Of a stretch of DNA of 64,000 nt, positions 10,302 through 21,600 are shown one piece after another. The stretch covers positions 3,851,501 through 3,915,500 of the forward strand of contig OY821745.1 in assembly GCA_963682055.1 (NCBI GenBank), read 5' to 3'. The DNA comes from Primula veris. Lineage: Eukaryota > Streptophyta > Magnoliopsida > Ericales > Primulaceae. Below the pieces are notes generated by a model. It did not search any database, was not told where the DNA came from, and worked only from the letters and a program-made list of their open reading frames with translations. The first letter of the stretch is position 1. Every line of letters starts with the position of its first letter. Both the position numbers and the translations under genes were made by a program.

Positions 10302-12700
10302 TCATAATCGTCGACCACGTATTGGATACGGACACTTACGACAATCATGTCCTCGCCCTTGACAACTAGAACATCTCATAAGTGTTCGTCTCTCCGACTG
10401 ATCCATACCATTATGAATACGAGTAGATCTTGGACGACCCCTTTCTCTTAAAAGAGTAACATCCGGAAGAAATAATCTATCACATGAATCCCAATAGTCT
10501 TCATGCCGAAGTGGAAAAAATTGCCCCGAGTACGTACCTTCGTATGATTCAAGAGTGTAATATTTTACTATGTAAGCTTCCCAATCAAGACGGTTTGCAG
10601 CGCATACGGTTTGCCGCTGTTTCTCATCCCGATTACTATCTTTTTCCGCTCGCAAAAATAGTGTACCAACTTATAGAAAATAAGCTGCACAGCAGCAGTG
10701 ATTGGTAAATTACGAGCAGCTTTTAAAACATTATTGAAAATTTCAGCCATGTTTGTGGTCATGTTACCATGTCGCCTCCCTTTATCATGAAAATATAACC
10801 ATTTTCCCGCAGACTCTTTTATCAACCATTGATATGCTTGAGGATTCATCACTTTTATTGCTTCCATGATTCTTTTCAATTTTCTTTCTTGTAATTCTCA
10901 AATGGCGTTCTCCACTAACTTGTGTAAGTCAGGATCTCCTTTGAAAGCTTTCTTAAAATTATCGAAAAAATGATTTGAACAATATCGATGAACAAAACCT
11001 TGACCACGCCAAACTCCTCTCACTGCACTTAGAATACCAGCATGTCTATCCGAAATTAGACAAATATTCACGCGCTCTTTAATCACATGTCGCATAATGT
11101 TACAAAGAAAATAGCTCCACGAAATTGTACTCTCCTCAGCAACAAATGCACAACCAATGGGAAAAACATGATTATCTGCATCCGATGCCATGGCCAACAA
11201 AATCTTACCTTTATAGTTCTCATATAAGTGAGTAGCATCAATAGCGATAACTGGCCTACAATACTGAAATGCATCAATAACGGCCTTAAATGTGAAGAAA
11301 AATCTGTTCAATACCTCACCCACTGGATTTCCTACCACATCGTAAACTAGTGTGGTCTCATAAGAAGCTACGGTACCGGGATTATACTTTTGAAGCGCTT
11401 TCATAAATTTAGGTAAAACCTTATACGAGTCTTCCCAATTACCAAATATCTCTGCGATTGCTTTTTGTTTACCTAAATAAGCTTTTTTGTATGAAACTGA
11501 CGTTTCAAAGCGGGCATTCACAATCTCTTTAACTAATGAAATCTTCATCATAGGATTAGTTGTGATGGCATTTCGAATGGTTTAGGCAACAAGATTAGAA
11601 TCTAACTGTGGATGATCAGTTGTAAGCTCGGCATGAATGCATGTATGAGGACCGTTGTACATCGACACTTCAAAAAATCCATGTTTCTTTCTTAGTGAAG
11701 CTCGTAGTTTCCATTTGCATTTTTGAGTTTCGGCCAGTTTACAACGAATTTCCCAAAATTTTGCCTTCGAACTTTTAGTGCAAAAATGGATGTTACGTTT
11801 GATTGACCAAAGTTTTATTCCCTTTTTCAACATTTCTTTATCCCTAAATAAAAGACCAATAAAAGGATCATTAACTTGAAGATCCCAAAATCCAGGATAC
11901 ATCATATAATTTCGTCTCTGGTTACTATAATTTTCTTGAGTGTCGAACGGTTCATTAAACAAACTTGACATTGGTTGATGCATAGGAATTTCATCGGGAA
12001 TAGTATTATTCGGCAATTGTGACCCACTTGATTGGTCGTTTTCATCCTCATCCATATACAAGCCCATTTCAGATGATAATTCTTCGTAGTCAACTTCTTG
12101 TACATTTTCTTCGTCATCGTCAGACTCGTTTTCGCTAATATTGACGTCCGGATCTTCATCCTCTGGTTCATCCCCAAGTTCTATCGACCAACCAATATTA
12201 TCTGCCAATCGACACACTGCATCCAAATGTGTCAAATCTGGTTCGTTGTTCTTAGAATATACCTCTGGCATTGGCTCTTGTCGAATGGGTGTTCTACTTG
12301 ATGTACCGATTTCATTAGTGGAAAGAATATTATAATACAACCCGTAATCTTGATCAGAAGAGTAAACTTGCTCAATTTCAACATATAACTCTATAAACGT
12401 TCTTCCATTTTCTTCTATTAACTCAAACATGGTTTCCAACGAATCATTATCATCAACAGCCAATCGCATATATTTAAACTCAGTAAGTGTAGTCAGATAT
12501 GGATAACGACATGTTAAACTCAAACGATTTGAAGTCGATGATACATCAAGTTCCTTAAACAATTTTTCCAAAAATTTGTCGTATGTCGTGTTTCTAGATA
12601 CCTTAAAATTTTTTTTATAAGAAATATCATAAGATAACCCCTCGCTAATAGTTTCCATTATCGTACCTCCCCAATAACACATAATTGTAGGATTTTTCAT
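10302..12700 (-). pseudogene. MURA-type Mutator transposase, interrupted
   Basis: Relic of the transposase that cuts and pastes MULEs. Read on the minus strand from the ATG at 12700, it has an N-terminal PB1-like segment, an acidic linker, the Mutator DNA-binding region (FRDKEMLKKGIKLWSIKRN, about residues 280-370) and then the MULE catalytic domain, with likely acidic residues in AIDATHL and LISDRHAGI. At 11584-11582 a TAA stands where relatives usually have glutamine (CAA), in the same frame as the continuation. A second in-frame stop (TGA, near 10895) precedes ELQERKLKRIM. A frameshift near 10640-10650 leads into the C-terminal part, which ends in a CCHC knuckle (CSSCQGRGHDCRKC). The SWIM zinc finger normally found before this region is not visible, suggesting an internal deletion. 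Two stops, a shift and a missing domain make it inactive. Confidence 0.88.
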
Positions 12701-12888
12701 TTCGATAACCACACGGTCAAACTATCAATTTTACTCAAATAATACTCCAACAACACAAAATATTGAGCTTTTACCTGTTTTGGAAGAGATCTGAGATTTG
12801 CCCTAAAATGATCTAAGAGCTCTGTTTTTTTTATTTTTACAGTGGTCTGGGAAATGAGATGAGTTTTTTTAAATAGGAAATATTTCTG

Positions 12889-13137
12889 AAAAACGACCGA
12901 TCGAAATGTACAGAACGACCGATCGTTTTTGGTCTGAAAAACGACCGATCGAATTGGACAAAACGACCGATCGTTTTTGGTCCAAATTGTTCCAGAGAGT
13001 TCATGATAAAAACGACCGGTCGTTTTTAACATTTCGATCGGTCGTTTTTCAGAAGTAGACCGTTTTGGGAATTTTAAAGAAAGGTAGCTCATAATGGGAT
13101 TTTTCAGTCCCAAGTGGCCTATTTTGGCAAAAAACTC
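12889..13137 (-). repeat. MULE right terminal inverted repeat
   Basis: Near-identical reverse complement of 7089-7337. It ends GGCAAAAAACTC at 13137 and includes about six CGACCGATCG-type palindromes. The MURA start codon lies about 190 bp inside it, so this repeat probably carried the transposase promoter. Confidence 0.95.
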
Positions 13138-13146
13138 TCCTTTTAA
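13138..13146. repeat. MULE target site duplication, right copy
   Basis: TCCTTTTAA, identical to 7080-7088. Confidence 0.95.
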
Positions 13147-13205
13147 CTCTCTTTCTCTCTCCCTCTCCCTCTCTCTCTCTTTATATATATATACACACAC
13201 ACATA
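13147..13205. repeat. CT/TA/CA compound microsatellite
   Basis: A CT-rich tract that runs into TATATATA and ACACAC. It was contiguous with the APE1L upstream region before the MULE inserted. Confidence 0.9.
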
Positions 13206-13210
13206 CAAAA

Positions 13211-13345
13211 ATGTCAACTACAACATTCGTCCTCCTCTCTCATCCACCTATCTCCACCACCTTTCGTCGCACCTCCCTTCATCTCCGATCCCGTCACCAC
13301 CTCCTCAAATGTCAACCATCCATCTTCCCCACACTCCTACTTTAA
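13211..13345 (+). CDS. Short ORF resembling a plastid transit peptide (possible first-exon remnant)
   Basis: A 44-codon frame from the ATG at 13211, beginning MSTTTFVLLSHPPIS. It is rich in Ser, Thr, Arg and His, nearly lacks acidic residues and has a LKCQPS segment, all typical of chloroplast transit peptides. It reads away from APE1L. Removing the MULE would put the two start codons only about 270 bp apart, a head-to-head arrangement. No mature-protein exon follows before the minisatellite at 13.6 kb, so it may be a remnant, an exon of a gene whose remainder was lost, or chance. Confidence 0.3.
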   Translation: MSTTTFVLLSHPPISTTFRRTSLHLRSRHHLLKCQPSIFPTLLL

Positions 13346-13587
13346 CCACAATCTCCACCGTCCGATCAAAACTTCTTCCCCCAATAAAATCTTCATCTAA
13401 ACCCATCTCCTCGTAAAATTCTCGTCTAAACCCATCTCCGTACCAATTATACAAGAACTTCATTTTCATTTTTTCTATATGAATTAGTATTTTGTTTTTC
13501 TTCGATCGGAACGATACTCATTTTTTGGGCATAATTGGTAAGTAATTAAATAATTGTGAATTTATCGCTTTACTTTTCCACCCTGGC

Positions 13588-14975
13588 CATACACAATATA
13601 TTTTGTATTCATTGACACTTTTCTTCTTTGTGTTTTTGTTATTCATACACAATATACCGTTTATACATGCTCTTTAATACAGGCATACACAATACACAAT
13701 TATACATGATATTAAATACAGGCATACACAATACACAATTATACATGCTATTAAATACAGGCATACACAATATATTGTTTATACATTATGTTTAATACAG
13801 GCATACACAATACATTGTTATACACACTTTTTTATACAACCATACACAATACATATTTTATACATGCTATTTAATACAGGCATACACAATACACAGTTTA
13901 TACATGTTTTTTTAATACGGGCATACACAATACATTATTTATGCATGCTCTTTAATACAGACATACACAATACACAGTTTATACATGTTTTTTAATACGG
14001 ACATACACTATTTATACATGCTCTTTAATACATGCATACACAATACATATTTTATAAATGCTCTTTAATACAGGCATACACAATACACAATTATACATGC
14101 TATTAAATACAGGCATACACAATATATTGTTTATACATTATTTTTAATACAGGCATACACAATACATTGTTATACACACTTTTTTATACAGCCATACACA
14201 ATACATATTTTATACATGTTATTTAATACAGGCATACACAATACACAGTTTATACATGTTTTTTTAATACGGGCATACACAATACATTATTTATGCATTC
14301 TCTTTAATACAGACATACACAATACACAGTTTATACATGTTTTTAAATACGGACATACACAATACACTATTTATACATGCTATTTAATACATGCATACAC
14401 AATACATATTTTATACATGCTCTTTAATACAGGCATACACAATACACAATTATACATGCTATTAAATACATGCATACACAATATATTGTTTATACATTAT
14501 TTTTAATATAGGCATACACAATACATTGTTATACACGCTTTTTTATACAGTCATACACAATACACTATTTATAAATGCTATTTAATACAGGCATACACAA
14601 TACATATTTTATACATGCTCTTTAATACAGGCATACACAATACACAATTATACATGCTATTAAATACATGCATACACAATATATTGTTTACATATTATTT
14701 TTAATAGAGGCATACACAATAAATTGTTATACACACTTTTTTATACAGCCATACACAATACATATTTTATACATGCTATTTAATACAGGCATACACAATA
14801 CACAGTTTATACATGTTTTTTTAATACGGTCATACACAATACATTATTTATACATGCTATTTAATACAAACATACACAATACACAGCTTATACATGTTTT
14901 TTTAATACGGTCATACACAATACACTATTTATACATGTTCTTTAATACAGGCATACACAATACATATTTTATATA
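13588..14975. repeat. Minisatellite, about 37-40 bp unit, with higher-order periodicity
   Basis: Some 35 variant copies of a unit around CATACACAATACA followed by TTTATACATGCT and TTTAATACAGG. Variants recur in a fixed order: a marker unit with ACACACTTTTTTATACA appears near 13822, 14172, 14531 (as ACACGC) and 14729. The spacings are about 350, 360 and 200 bp, so an array of roughly nine units was itself duplicated. Open frames within it are by-products of the repeat. Confidence 0.95.
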
Positions 14976-14989
14976 TTTTTGTGAATTTG

Positions 14990-15420
14990 GATTTTTCTTG
15001 TTTTTTTTTTTGTTTTTTCCTCTTTTTTGGAGTTTTTTCGGGTTCCCGACTTTTTAAAGGTTTTTTCAGCACTTTTTTTGTTTTTTCGGGTTCTCGATTT
15101 TTGTGAATTTTTTTCATTATTTTTGTGATTTTGGATTTTTCTTTGTTTTTTTTACTTTTTTTAACCATTTTTTGGGATTTTTCGGGTTCCCGATTTTTTA
15201 AAAGGTTTTTCCAGCCTTTTTTGGGTTTTTTCGGATTCTCGACTTTTTTGAACTTTTTTCATTTTTTTTTTGTGAATTTGGATTTTTATTGGTTTTTTTA
15301 TTTTTTAACATTTTTTTGGATTTTTTCGGGTTCCCGACTTTTTTAAAGGTTTTTCCAACATTTTTTGGGTTTTTTCGGGTTCTCGACTTTTTTGAACTTT
15401 TTTTATTTTTTGTTGTAATT
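14990..15420. repeat. T-rich tandem repeat, unit about 130-140 bp, three copies
   Basis: Three diverged copies of a block containing TTTTTTCGGGTTCCCGACTT, then TTTTCGGGTTCTCGA and TGTGAATTTGGATTTTT. The T-rich strand is the plus strand throughout. It directly abuts the minisatellite. The function is unknown. Confidence 0.85.
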
Positions 15421-15640
15421 TTATTTTTTTCGGTTTAGAAGTCATTTTAACATTAAATAAGATAATATTTTGTGGAAAAAAAATGATGATTTAGAAAGAG
15501 AGAGGAGAAATAGAAATTTTTTGGTACGTGAGGATAAATATTTTTTTTTCTATTTGGGTCAATTTTATGTTTTGAGAATAATTTGTTTGGGTTGTATGTT
15601 TTGGTAATATTTCATAACACATTGTATGTTTTGGGAATTG

Positions 15641-16590
15641 ACCATTTATTTTCCACGCTCAAAAACCATAAAAAAAAAATTCAGGACAAAATTGACTTAC
15701 GGTTCGTAAATTTTTTTTACGGTTTATCGGTGAAATTATCAAATTACCCATGCGTTGAAATTTTCAAATTTTACAGTGGACCGATTGATCGGCCATCACA
15801 GCCGATCGATCGGCCAAGCATTCTGTAATATTTTACGGTGGACCGATCGATCGGCTGTCAGCTCCGATCAATCGGTCTGTGTACAATCTCTCTAAAAAAT
15901 TCCAGATAGGTTGGCCGAATGATCAGACAGTACAAATTTGCACATATATAGTTCTAATATTTCATCACTCTTATTATCACTCTCAGTCTCCCACTCTGTT
16001 ACTTAAAAAAAGAAAAAGCTCAAATCAACATACTTATCAAATTCGTTTTAAATTCGATTAACTCCAAATCACATAGATCGGGGGGTTAACTCCAAATCAC
16101 ATAATACATTTACCCGATCTATGTGATTTGGAGTTAATCGAATTTAAAACGAATTTGATAAGCATGTTGATTTGGGTTTTTTTTTTTTTTTTTAAGGTAA
16201 GAGAGTGGGAGAGTGAGAGTGATAATAAGAGTGAAATATTAGAACTATACATGTGCAAATTTGCAATGGCCGATCGGTCGGCCAATCTCTCTGAAATTTT
16301 TCAAAGAGATTGTATACAGACCGATCGATCGGAGCTGACAGCCGATCGATCGGTCAACTGTAAAATATTACAGAATGCTTGGCCGATCGATCGGCTGTGA
16401 TGACCAATCGATTGGTCCACTGTAAAATTTAAAAATTTCAACGCATGGACAATTTAGTAATTTCACAGATAAACCGTAAAATTGACTTACGAACCGTAAG
16501 TCAAAACCATAACTTTGACTTATGGTTCGTAAGTCAATTTTACGGTTCGGAATTTTTTTTTACGGTTTGAGCGTGGAAACAGATAAATTG
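15641..16590. mobile_element. Foldback element with about 440-bp arms
   Basis: The arms 15641-16083 and 16113-16590 are inverted copies of each other along their whole length, separated by a loop of about 29 bp. The outer ends share TTCCACGCTC and the inner ends share ACTCCAAATCACAT. Each arm carries several palindromes of the type GGCCGATCGATCGGC or GACCGATCGATCGG, and the right arm has an extra inner dyad around CTTACGGTTCGTAAG. There is no coding capacity. It is probably a non-autonomous DNA element; the palindrome core CGATCG resembles that of the MULE nearby. A transcript would fold into a very long hairpin. Confidence 0.88.
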
Positions 16591-16609
16591 CAGTGGAAAA
16601 ATCCAGCCT

Positions 16610-16905
16610 TTTTTTTGGGGTGCAATGTTGGTCATTTTTTTTTTTTTATTATTAAATTAACTTTTTATTTTCTAAATTTTATGTAAAAAAAAATCGGTAA
16701 AATTTGATTTTTTTTTGGTATTTATTGTTTTAATTGTTTGTTTTATCAATTTATAATATAGTATATTAATAAATACCAAAAAAATATAAAAAAGTCAAAT
16801 GTTATCGATTTGTTTTTACAAAAACTTTAGAAATAATATAAAAACTTGATTTAAAAAAATTACAAATACATTTGAAAAAAGCGATAAGATGACCAAATGT
16901 CCGTA
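16610..16905. mobile_element. Hairpin MITE, copy A
   Basis: AT-rich element whose two halves are inverted copies around GGTATTTATTG and AATAAATACC. It is in the same family as 28069-28406 and 31976-32348. This copy is truncated or diverged at its left end. Confidence 0.7.
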
Positions 16906-17030
16906 GTTTATTTGGTACATGTAGTTTGAATGACTATTCTTTTTATCCTTGCAATTTTTATTTTGAGACAGTTAGCCCTTTTATGTATGATGAAGTAATA
17001 GAATTGGTCTTAAAGTTTTTGAGACCAATG

Positions 17031-17083
17031 TGTATGTATGTATGTATGTATGTATGTATGTATGTATGTATGTATGTATGTAT
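17031..17083. repeat. (TGTA)n microsatellite
   Basis: About 13 near-perfect TATG/TGTA tetranucleotides. Shorter runs occur near 5555, 6955 and 25580. Confidence 0.95.
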
Positions 17084-17582
17084 CTTACTACACTAAAACC
17101 ACTGCTATAAATTAATATTGTTCGGACCAAAAATATCTATTAATTTATTATTTAAAAAAAGTTTTCGATCGATTTAATAAATATACTCGTTACTAACATA
17201 AAACTCATTATATTATTAATGTTTTTCGTTAAACCCGTTTATAAAATTCAAATACACTACTTTACTTACTAATATATAAATTTTGTTACATATTAATCCG
17301 TCTAGCAGCTTAAGAATATACATTAGATAAATTAAACTAGGAATGAGCTTTCAACTATATTTAGATTTTAAGAAGAAAACGACTATAAAATCACATTTCA
17401 TTAAATTGCCCTATTCATTTTTGTCATTTTGAAAAATTATTAATTTATGATTTTGTGGTGACCAAATATGTATATAAAAATCTTACAAAAATTTATTATT
17501 TTATTAATCTATCGAAATTAGTAATTTTTTACATTAGACAAAGTCGGTATTATTTGAGAGATTTTATTAATATATCGATTAT

Positions 17583-17805
17583 TGTTGTGTGACATATTAG
17601 CTCGTTATAGATATATATAGAGATATGTATAGATATAGAGAGAATATAGAGAGAGACAACAACGGGGTCTTTATTAATCAGAATGTATGAATACAAGGGG
17701 ACCCTAACCTTCTTTATATACTAGAGGTTAGGGTTATATAAGATAGAAAGCCCAACTTAGGCCCACTATGAGTAAGGCACAATAGTCCAATAATATCTTA
17801 CAACA
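17583..17805 (-). repeat. 3' LTR of the old Copia element
   Basis: In element sense it starts TGTTGTAAGATATTATTGG just after the purine-rich tract GGGGGAG and contains a TATATAAAG box. It pairs with 23423-23630. Confidence 0.85.
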
Positions 17806-17999
17806 CTCCCCCTTTGGACGTCTTGAATTCTTCGTCTTCATGCAGTTGATCTGAGTCGAGTTCATTCGCAGTGCTAAACACATAAAAACCTTAGGGCCGG
17901 AAAACCCAGTGTGGGACAAAACCGGTACCTAAAAGAAACTGTGTAGCCGAATGATATAGGCCAAAATATTATGTAAATAACTAACCACAAAACAGTGTG

Positions 18000-18500
18000 C
18001 CTCATCAAAACCTTGCCAGAGCAAACCCAATGGGAAAATCTCTGATCGAAGAAAAAAGAGTGCAACAATGGTAGTAGAAGGGGATCAACCACAAAACAGG
18101 TGCCTCATCAAAACCTTGCTAGAGTAAACCCAGTGGGAAAAAACCTCTAGTCGAAGGACAAAAGAGTACACAGTGGTAAGAAGTATACAATAGGATACTC
18201 CCCCTAATTTCGGCAATCTTAAGTGAGATAAGATGGGAACGTGTCTCGCTAAAAACCTTGCCAAGGAAAACCCAGTGGGAAAAAAAACCTTGGTCTAAGG
18301 ACAAAAAGAGTACACGAGCATGCGGCTGGATGCTCCCCCTCACTTGCACACGACAGGGTGCGAGGATTTCGACTAAGTAGTAATTAGTGCAATAAGCATT
18401 CACCTGGATGCTTCCCCTCACTTGCACACGACTGGGTGCAAAGATTTCATATTCCAAGAAAGAGTACGAGCATTCGACTGGATATCTCATTTACTTGCAC
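18000..18500 (-). repeat. Repeated 3' non-coding motifs of the old Copia element
   Basis: Three copies (about 18005, 18108 and 18250) of the reverse complement of a motif containing TTTTCCCAnTGGGTTT and CAAGGTTTT. Three copies (about 18330, 18415 and 18490) also occur of the reverse complement of CTTGCACnCnGTCGTGTGCAAGTG. The young Copia element has related copies between its pol gene and 3' LTR (50160-50480). Confidence 0.8.
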
Positions 18501-18619
18501 ACGACTGTATGCAAGAAAATATAACGTGGAATAAAACGAGCATTTGACAGGATCTTCTTAAACTTCATATGTGAAGATTTATTTCGACGATAAATGCTAA
18601 ATAGCATAATGTAGTCATG

Positions 18620-21600
18620 TCTCTCTTAATCGATAACAACAAGTTGTCTTCTATGACAAGTGTTTTATCTGAATCACGAGACAGAGCATATGTAATTCAA
18701 ATATGACTAATACTAGCTCGAAGCCATATACACACTACTCGTCTCATAGAGCACGAGATCAGAGTGATTCGTTTGGAGTCATTTCAAGACCTCCAAGATA
18801 TCGCCTTATTCCTAATGGTAAAGACATACCATGTTAGGAATATCCCTTATGCGGGTCTGATAAGTAACCAGCATCGGTATAACCGAAAAAGGGTTGCGTT
18901 AATTCGAGTACCGAAGGGGGTAGGTACACTCAATGACACAAAATGGGATAAGACAAGCCCTCATCCATAGTTAACTTAAGGTAATGGGAAAATGTCTTTT
19001 ATGCCATTTCGATGACAGCGTGTTAGCGCGATGCTGTGTCGAGCTATACCATTCACAGCAGACGAGATGTTCGTCCTAGCACATTAGACCAAGTACAATA
19101 ATGCGCTTATTGTACTTAGATATGAACATCATAGTTCAATATCTCTTTATCGTCACATCAGGAACGGACTGGGTCTATATCAATGTCTAGTGATCGAACG
19201 ATCATGGGAGAATCTGACGACTTAGCGTCATAATGACTAAAACGTCATAACACCTTCTGGGTGTAGTCTGAATCATGGACTTAGATTCAATCTTTACGGG
19301 ACTCGATCATCATGCCGAGTCACTACCGTGTCTTCCCAAGATCCTTCATCTCGAAGGCAAATCCAAAAAAATGGATCGCGTAATAAAACACGCAAGGGGA
19401 TAATACTTGTTCAAGTATCCCAAGCTAATCAAGTACTCACTTACGCGGGTATACCACATCCGCTCGGATTATATTAATCCATATAGTGAACGTCTCAGTC
19501 AATTGAGATCGTGTTCCGTGGTCAGGAACTACTTGATTTAAGCACATGAAGTCACACCGGGACCTTCATCTATATCTCTTTGTCTAAATTCTCATAGAGA
19601 TAAAACAGTGACCACAATCACATGCTGCATAATTAGTTTTTGGGAAACTACTAAACTGATAAAGTAGGGGACCATTATAACGTCCATTACGAGGAAATCA
19701 ACCATCTCGTAATCAATTCCAATATGTGATAGAAGCCTTGCGCTACTAGGCGAGCATTCTACAATCTCATTATTCTCATCACTTTTCCTTACGAATAACC
19801 AAATAAACGAACTCGGTTAACATTGGTGGTGTTGGAGCTACAGGTCCGAACACACTGTCGCTAAGGAGTCTACTTGGATTGCAAGTTTCCATTAGTACAG
19901 TCTATTCTCCGTTGACTTCAGGCAACGGTACATGGTTTCCTGTCATAATTTGCTCATATTATCAGTCGTCACTGAATATATGAACAAGTAATTAATGACA
20001 GTCTCGTTTCGCTTCAATATCGTCTAAGATATCATGATCGATAGATATTTCGAGATTCTTAGGATGAGGAGGAAATCACACATTTCCTTGATCCTTTATA
20101 ATCTCGTGCGACAAACGAGTTTCAGTTCACCACCTCTGGGGCTGAACGAATTTGGAACTGGTCAACTTCCTCGTATCTTGGGAAGGACGATAGACTGACG
20201 GCCGACGGCAGCGTCCTTTGCTTGGCGGGTTCGGCCAAAGCAATGTGTTACGACTGGAACACGACGTCCGACAGGGGCGTCTATCCTTGCAAGCATTTTG
20301 CAGCAGGTATAAATGATCTCGTGACATCTCATAAATTCATTAAATGCATCTGGCATTTAGTTAGACTTGAGGGAGTCTATGTACTTACTTATCACTAAGT
20401 GCAATTTTGGGGATCAAGCTAAGACTGAGTGGGTTATGCCACATTACTTCACGTCGTTCCTTATCAACGATAACGTGCAAATCTCCCCCTAACGATGGGG
20501 AGAACAGTCTTAGCGATGTCACTTTCGCATATCATGCGGTAAAGAGATCGCTTGCCAAGGTTACTCTATCAAATGATAGGCAGGGGATTCATAATCGACT
20601 TATGTCTCCTTCAGATGTCCATATTTTGAACGCTATAGCGGCTCAAACAAAATATTAAGCACTCAAACACGCGTTCATATGAGGCATCTGGCTCATAACT
20701 AGTAACCAACTGGTACGCATTTAGTGTTTTGAGTGACTATGGGTCTCAGACGGACCAATGCAGCAAAATAGCATGACCCCACACGGAAATATAAATCTTG
20801 GTACGCAAGACCAAGAAGTGCGTGCAACCATTTGCAGTCGCATCATCAAACTTTCCGTGAGTCCATTTGGGTCTGAACATAATCGACAGGATGTTCAATT
20901 TCAATTTCCAAACTCAAGTAATTCAAATCGAAATTTCGATTATTACTCTTCGGAATTATCAAGTCGACTAGACTTTTCAGGATAATCCGGATCATGAGCC
21001 ATCAACTTAATGATAGGGCTAAAAGTTTGAAAAATGCTGCATTTCTGTGGACAACAATAATCATGTGACCTATTGTCAATGCATCAACCATAACCATTTA
21101 TATTTATGGTCCATCTTATGGTTGGATAAGTCCACAATAACTCCTTCAATTCTTTACAAGAATTCTACGAGTTCATTTCGTGATCTTTACACATACTAGT
21201 CTTTCAAAGTGAGCATTAGTGGCATGAATTTCAGATTAATCACGAAATATATCCTCAAAGAGAATCTAAATGCGATGCGATTATAAATCAAGCATCGTCT
21301 TTTGACCTGGGAATATCTCATCCAGTCAATGCCACAATATCAAAATGCTTTGATCAATCGACAACAGGCGAATGATAGTATAGACAATCATGTCTTAGCA
21401 TCTAAATCCTTTATCAATCGACGACAGGCGAAATGATAAGTTAACTTTAAATGCTTTAAAAAAATATGGTAGCAACCACTTGAAAGACATTTCAACTCCT
21501 CTAAAATACGTTTTTGAGTGGAGGCTATGTAAAGAAATTTCATTTCTTTCATGAGCTATTACCAGATAACACTGGTTTTCTCGAATATTTTATAACTCAA

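Larger units (their letters stand above)
7089..13137 (-). mobile_element. Mutator-like element (MULE), 6,049 bp, with long terminal inverted repeats
   Basis: A complete MULE. Its ends are 249-bp inverted repeats (7089-7337 and 12889-13137) that agree at all but a handful of positions and begin GAGTTTTTTGCC. A perfect 9-bp duplication TCCTTTTAA flanks it. It carries a MURA-type transposase relic (10302-12700) and a second ORF (8199-9564), both on the minus strand. Arrays of a CGATCGGTCG palindrome occupy both ends and an internal block near 9830-9970. The transposase is interrupted, so the copy is probably non-autonomous now, but the near-identical ends and perfect target duplication indicate recent insertion. 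It sits about 200 bp upstream of the APE1L start codon. Confidence 0.95.

Noticed and set aside
13588..14975. CRISPR-like array
   Set aside because: The repeats are contiguous variants without unique spacers, and the genome is eukaryotic.
14216..15057. Long open frames in the minisatellite encoding HNTQFIHVFLIR-like repeats
   Set aside because: The unit length is close to a multiple of three, so one frame stays open by chance. There is no start context, no domain, and the peptide only mirrors the repeat.
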